A DNA stretch of 13,953 nt, from NCBI GenBank assembly GCA_903916165.1, contig CAIWVR010000464.1, forward strand, positions 1 to 13,953, in the 5' to 3' direction. Within the stretch, counting starts at the first letter, position 1. Each line of letters opens with the position of its first letter. The notes below the pieces were generated by a model. It saw only the letters and a program-made list of their open reading frames with translations, had not been told where the DNA came from and did no database searches. The DNA comes from an uncultured Hyphomicrobiales bacterium. GTDB lineage: Bacteria > Pseudomonadota > Alphaproteobacteria > Rhizobiales > Beijerinckiaceae. Both the position numbers and the translations under genes were made by a program. Positions 7,864 through 13,953 of the stretch are shown here, one piece after another.

Positions 7864-10387
7864 CGAAGTACCCGGCACGCGAAATGCCGCTCGACGAGGC
7901 GGCGGGTCGGCGCGTCGTGTCGAAAGCTGGACCTCAGCCTATCAACGCCTGCCCGGCATTGACGATGAATTTCTCGACAAGAATGGTGCGCCAAAGCCGC
8001 ATTGGCGCACCTTCCTGAACGCCCTGTCGCGCATTGACGACGAGCAGATCGAGCGGCGCTTTGCCTCCGCAGACCGGCACATCCGCGATCTGGGCGTGTC
8101 CTATCGCGTCTATGGCGAGACGAATGAACGCTCCTGGCCGCTGAGCCACGTGCCCCTGCTGATCCCCGAGAGAGACTGGCGCGAGATCGTGGCTGGCATC
8201 ACACAACGCGCCGAACTCATGGAGCGCGTGCTCACCGACCTGTACGGAGACGCCAAGCTCGTCAGCGAAGGCGCCCTGCCCGCCGCCGTCGTCACCGGCA
8301 GCGCCGATTACATGCGGCCCATGCGCGGTGTGAAGCCACCGGGCGGTAAATGGCTGCGCCTTTATGCCGCCGACATCGGCCGTGGCCCCGACGGTCGCTG
8401 GTGGGTGCTCGGCGATCGCGCGCAGGCGCCATCGGGCTCGGGCTATGCGCTCGAAAACCGTCTCGTGCTCTCGCGCGCCTTCCCGACACTCTACCGCGAC
8501 ATGAACGTGCAGCGCCTCGCGCCGTTCTTTCGCGAATTCCGCAACGGGCTGACACAAGCCGCATCGCGCAGCGATCCGCGCATCTGCCTGCTGACGCCCG
8601 GTCCCTTCAGCCAGACCTATTTTGAACAAGCCTATCTGGCGCGCTATCTCGGCATTCTGCTCGTCGAGGGCGACGACCTCACCATGCGCGATGGCGAGGT
8701 GCATGTGCGCACCATCGCCGGGCTGAAGCGCGCCGACGTGATCTGGCGGCGCGTCGATGCCGACTGGAGCGATCCGCTGGAAGCCAATGCCGCCTCGCGG
8801 CTCGGTGTGCCCGGCCTCATGCAGGCAATCCGCAACGGCACCGTGACGGTCGCCAACATGCCTGGCAGCGGGCTCATTGAATCGCGCGCGCTGCTCGGTT
8901 TCATGCCGGCCCTGTGCCGCCGCCTGCTGGGTGAAGACTTGTCGATGCCCAATATCGCGACCTGGTGGTGCGGACAGGAATCCGAGCGCAAGCAGGTGCT
9001 GTTGCGTCTCGATGATCTCGTCATTGCGGGTGCCTTCTCCGATTCCATGCCAGGCGCCAGCGATCCGCGCAGCGTCATCGGCGCCGATCTCGACAAGGCC
9101 GGGCGTGCAAGGCTCGAGGAGAAGATTGAGCGACGCGCTGTCGATTATGTTGGCCAGGAAGTGGTGCAATTGTCGACCACACCCGTTTGGGCCAATGGCA
9201 AGCTGACACCTCGCCCTTTCGTGCTGCGCGTCTATGCGGCGGCAACCGACAAAGGCTGGGAGATCATGCACGGCGGTTTCTGCCGCGTGTCCGATCGCAC
9301 CGACGCGCGCGCCGTGTCGATGGGCGACGGCGTGCTCTCGGCGGACGCCTGGGTGCTGGCGGACAAGCCTGTCGAAATGACCACATTGCTGCCCACCGGC
9401 GACAGCGTGAAAATTCGTCGCCTGCTGGGAAATCTGCCGAGCCGAGCCGCGGACAATCTGTTCTGGCTCGGCCGTTACATGGAGCGGGCGGAGGCGACGC
9501 TGCGCCTGATCCGCTGCTATTGCAGCCGCGTCATGGACCCCGATTCGATGACGGGCGGCGGGCGTCAGTCGACGGCGCGTCTCGCCCGCATCCTCATCGC
9601 CTGGGGTGCTGTTTCCCCGGAAATGACCGACAGCACGAGCGCCGAAATGGCGGCTGCCGCCTTGCATGAAAAGAAACAGGTCGGCTCGGCGGTCGCGCTC
9701 GCCATTTCGGCACGGCGTGCGGCTGGCGTCATCCGCGAGCGCCTGTCGCCTGACGCCTGGCAATTATTGAACGCCCTCGAGGCGCAGCTGTCCGCCAGCA
9801 AAGTGGCTGCGCTGCCGGAGACGGAAGCCTTCGACCATGCCGACGCCGCGCTGCGATTCATTGCGGCGCTGTCGGGGCTGTTCCAGGAAAACACCAACCG
9901 CGTCGCGGGCTGGCGGTTTCTCGACATGGGCCGCCGTGTCGAACGGGCGATCAACACCTGCCGTTTCGCGCGCACCTTTGCCGACAAGGACGCGACAGCG
10001 GAAAATCTCGACGTGCTGCTCGACCTCATCGACTCGCAGATCACCTTTCGGTCGCGCTATCTCATCGGCGTCGCGCTGGCGCCGGTGCGCGATATGGTCC
10101 TGCTCGACACGTTCAATCCGCGCTCGGTGGCATTCCAGGCGGACCGCATCGACGAGCACCTTGCGACGCTGCCGTTGCTGAGCGAGGACGGCATCATGGA
10201 GGCCCCGCGGCGCATTGCGACGAAACTGGTGTCCGATCTTTCTGTTGATGAGGCCGAGCAAATCGACCCCAGCAAGATCCTTGGTTTCGAGCAGCGCCTG
10301 ATGTCGCTGGCGGAGGCCATCGCGCAACGCTACTTCCTGCAGGGACCCGGCACCGCACGACAGGGCCGCGAAATGGATCTGGCATGA
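7856..10387 (+). CDS. circularly permuted ATP-grasp / alpha-E fusion protein
   Basis: This 843-aa protein joins two usually neighbouring families. Residues of about 60-490 are a circularly permuted ATP-grasp domain, recognised from [13 protein letters not shown] (96-108), [20 protein letters not shown] (172-191), [12 protein letters not shown] (191-202) and [11 protein letters not shown] (364-374). ATP-grasp enzymes activate a carboxylate as acyl-phosphate and ligate it to an amine. From about 527 ([20 protein letters not shown]) the chain is an all-helical alpha-E domain, a family of unknown function that accompanies this ligase. Elsewhere, as I recall, the two are often separate genes. The TTG start at 7856 is supported by GAGGAGG four bases upstream and overlaps the previous gene by 8 bases; the stop overlaps the next start as ATGA. 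Strict translational coupling implies the three proteins act together. The acceptor and donor are unknown. Confidence 0.9.
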   Translation: MASEVPGTRNAARRGGGSARRVESWTSAYQRLPGIDDEFLDKNGAPKPHWRTFLNALSRIDDEQIERRFASADRHIRDLGVSYRVYGETNERSWPLSHVPLLIPERDWREIVAGITQRAELMERVLTDLYGDAKLVSEGALPAAVVTGSADYMRPMRGVKPPGGKWLRLYAADIGRGPDGRWWVLGDRAQAPSGSGYALENRLVLSRAFPTLYRDMNVQRLAPFFREFRNGLTQAASRSDPRICLLTPGPFSQTYFEQAYLARYLGILLVEGDDLTMRDGEVHVRTIAGLKRADVIWRRVDADWSDPLEANAASRLGVPGLMQAIRNGTVTVANMPGSGLIESRALLGFMPALCRRLLGEDLSMPNIATWWCGQESERKQVLLRLDDLVIAGAFSDSMPGASDPRSVIGADLDKAGRARLEEKIERRAVDYVGQEVVQLSTTPVWANGKLTPRPFVLRVYAAATDKGWEIMHGGFCRVSDRTDARAVSMGDGVLSADAWVLADKPVEMTTLLPTGDSVKIRRLLGNLPSRAADNLFWLGRYMERAEATLRLIRCYCSRVMDPDSMTGGGRQSTARLARILIAWGAVSPEMTDSTSAEMAAAALHEKKQVGSAVALAISARRAAGVIRERLSPDAWQLLNALEAQLSASKVAALPETEAFDHADAALRFIAALSGLFQENTNRVAGWRFLDMGRRVERAINTCRFARTFADKDATAENLDVLLDLIDSQITFRSRYLIGVALAPVRDMVLLDTFNPRSVAFQADRIDEHLATLPLLSEDGIMEAPRRIATKLVSDLSVDEAEQIDPSKILGFEQRLMSLAEAIAQRYFLQGPGTARQGREMDLA

Positions 10388-11304
10388 TCTACGACATCCG
10401 CCACGTCACGACCTATCGCTACGACGCGCCGGTGACCTCGGCCCGCTGCACGCTGCGGCTGCTGCCCTCGGACGACGAGGGCCAGCGCGTCTTCGACAGC
10501 GGGCTCGAAGTCTCGCCCGCGCCCGCCACGATCAGCGAGCGCACCGACTTTTTTGGCATGCGCGTCACCAATGTGACGATTGAGGCGACGCATCGCGAGT
10601 TGCGCATTACTGCGCTGTCGCGCGTCGAGGTCGAGCGCCACGAGACGCCGGCACCCGCGCTCACGCCACCCTGGGAGGATGTGCGTCAGGCCGCCTTTTC
10701 GTCGAGCCAGCTCGGGCAAAATGCACCCGCCCATTTCCTGTTTCCGAGCCGCCTCGTGCCGCTGCATCCGCCGGCGACGCAATATGCCGCTGAAAGTTTC
10801 GTCGCCGGTCGCCCGGTGGTCGAGGCTGCCGCCGAACTGATGACGCGCATCCGCGACGATTTCAAATATGACCCTAAGGCGACCGCCGTCTCGACGCCGC
10901 TATCGGATGCCTTCGACAAGCGCGGCGGGGTCTGCCAGGATTTCGCGCATATCATGATCGCGGGCCTGCGCGGGCTTGGTCTGCCGGCCGCTTATGTCAG
11001 CGGCTACATCCGCACCCTTCCACCGCCGGGCAAGCCGCGCCTCGTCGGTGCCGACGCCTCGCATGCATGGGTGTCGCTGTGGTGCGGCGATATTTTCGGC
11101 TGGCTTGATTTCGATCCCACCAATGCGGTGCTTGCGGGCAACGACCATATCGTCATCGCACGCGGCCGCGATTATGCGGACGTGTCGCCAATCGACGGCG
11201 TGATCCTGGCATCAGGCAATCAGATATTGAGCGTCAGTGTCGACGTGGCACCAAGCCAGCGCCACGCCAGCGATCCGCAGCCTCGGGCGCGGGCGTTGGT
11301 GTAG
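10384..11304 (+). CDS. transglutaminase-like cysteine peptidase family protein
   Basis: The 306-aa protein starts with the bacterial transglutaminase N-terminal beta domain (IRHVTTYRYDAPV, residues 5-17) and continues into a transglutaminase core. The catalytic triad is complete: C184 in GGVCQDFAH, H227 in DASHAWVS and D244 in WLDFDPTN. Proteins of this fold usually act as peptidases or amidases through a papain-like thiol. There is no signal peptide, so a cytosolic target is likely. The ATG overlaps the upstream stop (ATGA), making this the last gene of the amidoligase operon. It is shorter than, and clearly different from, the transglutaminase half of the first gene, so the operon encodes two distinct triads. 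Substrate is unknown. Confidence 0.9.
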   Translation: MIYDIRHVTTYRYDAPVTSARCTLRLLPSDDEGQRVFDSGLEVSPAPATISERTDFFGMRVTNVTIEATHRELRITALSRVEVERHETPAPALTPPWEDVRQAAFSSSQLGQNAPAHFLFPSRLVPLHPPATQYAAESFVAGRPVVEAAAELMTRIRDDFKYDPKATAVSTPLSDAFDKRGGVCQDFAHIMIAGLRGLGLPAAYVSGYIRTLPPPGKPRLVGADASHAWVSLWCGDIFGWLDFDPTNAVLAGNDHIVIARGRDYADVSPIDGVILASGNQILSVSVDVAPSQRHASDPQPRARALV

Positions 11305-11308
11305 CACC

Positions 11309-11434
11309 CCGTCATTGCGAGCGGAGCGAAGCAATCCAGAAGCCACTTGTGAGTCCTATGTGGATTGTCGCTGGCGTCTCGCACGCATGTTAAAGACTCG
11401 CGACTGGATTGCTTCGCTCCGCTCGCAATGACGG
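11309..11434. repeat. 126-bp palindromic repetitive element (31-bp perfect inverted arms)
   Basis: The arms at 11309-11339 and 11404-11434 are perfect reverse complements over 31 bases. The outer end begins CCGTCATTGCGAGCGGAGCG. The 64-base centre carries a smaller GAGTC/GACTC dyad (11351-11355 and 11395-11399). I recognise this arm sequence as a dispersed palindromic repeat in many alphaproteobacterial genomes; no transposase gene lies inside. It begins 5 bases after the transglutaminase stop and ends 10 bases before the ABC exporter stop. It fills the gap between two convergent genes and would form a long RNA hairpin in either transcript. A role as bidirectional terminator or mRNA stabiliser is inference. 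Confidence 0.88.
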
Positions 11435-11443
11435 CGCAACACC

Positions 11444-13360
11444 CTAGGCCTCGATCTCCACATGCCTGCTCCTGCCTTCTTCCTCGGCGGCGCGGCGGAG
11501 CGCTTCCTGCGCGGCATCGACCTCGCGCTGGCGGTTCCACATGGCCTGATAGACGCCGCCCAGCGCCAGCAGCTCTTCATGCCGCCCGCGCTCGACGATC
11601 TCGCCCTTGTCGAGCACGAGGATTTCATCGGCGTTGACGATGGTCGACAGGCGGTGGGCGATGACCAGCGTCGTGCGACCCTGGCTGACACGGTCGAGCG
11701 CCGTCTGGATCTCGCGTTCGGTGAAACTGTCGAGCGCCGAGGTCGCCTCGTCCAGGATCAGGATCGAGGGATTCTTCAGGATCGTGCGCGCAATGGCCAC
11801 GCGCTGCTTTTCGCCGCCGGACAATTTCAGGCCGCGCTCGCCAACCTGCGCCTTGTAGCCATTAGGCACCGAGCGGATGAAATCATCGATCTGCGCGGCG
11901 CGCGCGGCCTCATAGACCTCGTCATCGGTCGCATCCCAGCGACCGTAGCGGATGTTGTAGGCGATGGTGTCGTTGAACAGCACCGTGTCCTGCGGGACCA
12001 TGCCAATGGCGTCGCGCAGCGAGATCTGCGTGATGTTGGCAATGTCCTGCCCGTCAATGGTGATCCGCCCGCTCTGCGGTTCATAGAAACGAAACAGCAG
12101 GCGCGACAGCGTCGACTTGCCGGCACCTGACGGGCCGACGATGGCGAGCGTCTGGCCAGCTGGCACCTCGAAGCTGACGCCTTTCAGGATGGCGCGCTTT
12201 GGATCATAGGCGAAATGCACATCCTCGAATTTCACCGCCGCACGATCAACCTGCAGCGCCTGCGCGTCAGGCTTGTCCTTGATCTCGGGATTCTGGTTCA
12301 GGATGGCGAACATCATTTCGATGTCGATCACGGCCTGCTTGATCTCGCGATAGACCATGCCCATGAAATTCAACGGCTGGTAGAGCTGGATCATCATGGC
12401 ATTGATCAGCACGAAATCGCCGAGCGTATTGGTGCCCTTGTGGATGCCGTCGATGCACAGGATCATCACCACCATCAGACCGATCGAGAAGATCAGCCCC
12501 TGCCCCGAGTTCAGCACCGCCAGCGAGACATAGCTTGCCGTGCTGTTGCGCTCGTAGCGTTCCATCGAGAGATCGTAACGCTCGGCTTCGCGCCGCTCCG
12601 CACCGAAATATTTCACCGTCTCGTAATTGAGCAGCGAATCGATCGCCTTGGTGTTGGCGTCAGTGTCGCTCTCGTTCATGTTGCGACGAATGCCGATCCG
12701 CCAGTCGGTCGCAATCGTCGTAAACTTCAGATAGGCGGCAATCATGATGATCACCGTCAGCGCATAGCGCCAGTCGAATTCGAAGAAAAAGACGCAGAGG
12801 ATCAGCGTAAATTCAACGATGGTAGGCGCGCCCGTCAGCATGGACATGCGCACGATCTGCTGGATCGCCTCGCGGCCACGTTCCAGCACGCGCGTCAACC
12901 CGCCGGTCTTGCGCTCGAGATGGAAGCGCAGCGACAGCTGGTGGAGATGAACGAAGACCTCGTTGGCGATGCGCCGCACGGCATTCATGGCGACAGCTGC
13001 AAAGAGCGCGTCGCGCGCCTGTGTGAAAAACTGCATGAAGATGCGCAGCAGCGTGTAGATGACCACCATCGCGACCGGCCCGGCCAGGATCGCGGGCAAG
13101 GGCACGTCGGCACTGCCATTGGTCAGCAAATCCGTCGCCCATTTGAACGAATAGGGCACGGCAATGGTGATGAACTTGGCGACCAGCAGCAAAGCCATGG
13201 CACCAAGCACGCGCGCCTTCAGGTCGGCACGGTCTGAGGGCCAGATATAGGGCCAGAGGTGCTTGACAGTGGTCGCCAGCGAAGCTTCGGCCCGGATGTC
13301 GGGTCTGGTTGCCTGGTTGTCGGCGGGCGGAGTCTGGATCGGTTTATGGTGAGGGTTCAT
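11444..13360 (-). CDS. Atm1/HMT1-type ABC exporter (fused permease-ATPase)
   Basis: This 638-aa half-transporter should work as a homodimer in the inner membrane. About six transmembrane helices lie between residues 50 and 345. The nucleotide-binding domain has Walker A GPSGAGKST (409-417), Q-loop Q457, signature LSGGEKQR (513-520), Walker B ILILDEAT with E538 (533-540) and H-loop H569. NYETVKYFGAE (245-255) and LNSGQ (283-287) are hallmarks of the Atm1/ABCB7 group. In the Novosphingobium homologue the matching Asn and Gln line the glutathione site, so export of glutathione conjugates, including metal conjugates, is the likely role. The ATG at 13358-13360 has GGAAG five bases upstream. The gene converges on the amidoligase operon across the palindromic element. 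Confidence 0.93.
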   Translation of the reverse strand: MNPHHKPIQTPPADNQATRPDIRAEASLATTVKHLWPYIWPSDRADLKARVLGAMALLLVAKFITIAVPYSFKWATDLLTNGSADVPLPAILAGPVAMVVIYTLLRIFMQFFTQARDALFAAVAMNAVRRIANEVFVHLHQLSLRFHLERKTGGLTRVLERGREAIQQIVRMSMLTGAPTIVEFTLILCVFFFEFDWRYALTVIIMIAAYLKFTTIATDWRIGIRRNMNESDTDANTKAIDSLLNYETVKYFGAERREAERYDLSMERYERNSTASYVSLAVLNSGQGLIFSIGLMVVMILCIDGIHKGTNTLGDFVLINAMMIQLYQPLNFMGMVYREIKQAVIDIEMMFAILNQNPEIKDKPDAQALQVDRAAVKFEDVHFAYDPKRAILKGVSFEVPAGQTLAIVGPSGAGKSTLSRLLFRFYEPQSGRITIDGQDIANITQISLRDAIGMVPQDTVLFNDTIAYNIRYGRWDATDDEVYEAARAAQIDDFIRSVPNGYKAQVGERGLKLSGGEKQRVAIARTILKNPSILILDEATSALDSFTEREIQTALDRVSQGRTTLVIAHRLSTIVNADEILVLDKGEIVERGRHEELLALGGVYQAMWNRQREVDAAQEALRRAAEEEGRSRHVEIEA

Positions 13361-13386
13361 GCGTCTTCCGGAGCCTTCGGTCCGCG

Positions 13387-13433
13387 ACCCCGGTCGGGGT
13401 ATCAGTCACCTGACTTATAGGCGCTAATCGCCT
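13387..13433. repeat. two small hairpins in the gap ahead of the ABC exporter
   Basis: ACCCC-GGTC-GGGGT (13387-13400) and AGGCG-CTAAT-CGCCT (13419-13433) are 5-bp stems in the 101-base gap between the LysM gene and the exporter. The second could be a weak terminator for the LysM transcript but lacks a T-tract. Between them TATAAG (minus, 13414-13419) resembles a -10 box without a matching -35. Nothing firmer can be said. Confidence 0.25.
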
Positions 13434-13461
13434 CCAGTGCACCCCACCCGCGAAGATCAGT

Positions 13462-13953
13462 TCACGGCCTTGTCGTCCCTGCCGGGACCACGAGGATCTG
13501 GTTGGGGAAGATCAGCGACGGTTTGCGGATCTGCGTCTGGTTGGCGGCGTAGATCTGCGTGTAACGATGGCCGTCGCCGAGCAAGCGCTGGCTGATCTTC
13601 CACAGGCTGTCGCCTCGCTGCACCGAGACGCTCTGCAAATCGGTTACGACCGCATCGGACACGCTGCCTGATCCCTTGACCTCTTTTACAGGGGGCGGCA
13701 CCGGGCGCGCCGGATAATCGAACGGCACCTCGGCTTGCGCCAGGATGCGACCGGCAGCATCCAGATGATCGGCGCGCACGCTATAGGCCCCCGGAGCCAT
13801 GCCGCGTTCCACCTTGAGCGACCAGCGGCCCTCGGGATTGGCCGTGACGCTGGTCACCGGCGCGCCATTGAGAGACAGAAGAATGGTGGACCCCGGAGTG
13901 CCTGTTCCGGTGGCGTAAAAGCCCCCCTTGTCATCGACCTCGACGGTGCGAAT
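13462..13953 (-). CDS. LysM peptidoglycan-binding domain protein (C-terminal part)
   Basis: The frame is open from the window edge, so the N-terminus is missing; 163 C-terminal residues are present. The first part (roughly 70-75 residues, including STILLSLNGAPV and NPEGRWSLKVE) looks like a beta-sandwich domain of the kind repeated in cell-wall proteins. After a proline-rich linker (YPARPVPPPVKEVK) comes one LysM domain, with SVQRGDSLWKISQRLLGDG and then YAANQTQI, ending a few residues after ILVVP. LysM binds N-acetylglucosamine polymers such as peptidoglycan, so the mature protein is probably periplasmic or envelope-bound. Whether a signal peptide exists cannot be seen. It lies 101 bases upstream of the ABC exporter on the same strand; co-transcription is possible but unproven. 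Confidence 0.85.
   Translation of the reverse strand: MRTVEVDDKGGFYATGTGTPGSTILLSLNGAPVTSVTANPEGRWSLKVERGMAPGAYSVRADHLDAAGRILAQAEVPFDYPARPVPPPVKEVKGSGSVSDAVVTDLQSVSVQRGDSLWKISQRLLGDGHRYTQIYAANQTQIRKPSLIFPNQILVVPAGTTRP

Noticed and set aside
7934..9763. 609-aa minus-strand open frame antisense to the ATP-grasp gene
   Set aside because: It is a shadow of the high-G+C coding bias. The plus-strand frame has recognisable domains, and this translation has no family features.
11220..11540. Small open frames running through the palindromic element
   Set aside because: Translations such as VIASGAKQSS and HCERSEAIQS are the familiar artefactual peptides of this repeat, not real genes.
12215..13237. 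340-aa plus-strand open frame antisense to the ABC exporter
   Set aside because: The His/Asp/Arg-rich translation is typical of an antisense shadow, and the opposite strand has every ABC motif intact.
1..13953. CRISPR array, integrase, transposase or Anbu proteasome-like gene
   Set aside because: I looked for regularly spaced repeats and for these protein signatures on both strands and found none.

Overview
The window reads as chromosomal DNA from an alphaproteobacterium, most likely in Hyphomicrobiales. The evidence is the high G+C coding bias, an IF-1 sequence typical of that group, the infA-maf-yacG-tRNA-Phe and psd-pssA blocks, and a palindromic repeat of a kind I recall from Bradyrhizobium/Rhodopseudomonas-type genomes. 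The genus cannot be settled from the sequence alone.

Layout. Positions 15-90 (minus) hold tRNA-Phe(GAA), with its own promoter at 127-155. Positions 196-1379 (minus) hold yacG, maf and infA. Positions 1561-3116 (minus) hold pssA and psd, whose codons overlap by one base; together they make phosphatidylethanolamine from CDP-diacylglycerol. Positions 3304-11304 (plus) hold a divergent accessory block: a zinc-ribbon HExxH metallopeptidase, then a tightly overlapping three-gene operon. That operon encodes (i) a 1104-aa transglutaminase-like/DUF2126 putative amidoligase fusion, (ii) an 843-aa circularly permuted ATP-grasp/alpha-E fusion and (iii) a 306-aa transglutaminase-like protein. A perfect 31-bp inverted repeat (11309-11434) separates the block from a convergent Atm1/HMT1-type ABC exporter (11444-13360, minus). 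The window ends inside a LysM protein (13462 to the edge, minus). No gene-free stretch exceeds 200 bases.

How the genes fit together. The plus-strand block matches a family set that comparative genomics has predicted to form and cleave amide bonds: an ATP-grasp ligase and a GS-like amidoligase would build a peptide or isopeptide, and transglutaminase-fold peptidases with a metallopeptidase would trim or remove it. As far as I know the product is unidentified. The families were therefore described as prediction, but the chemistry is open, and this is the most interesting part of the window. The other genes are ordinary housekeeping.

Gene and domain calls come from reading the translated motifs. 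No database search was run.
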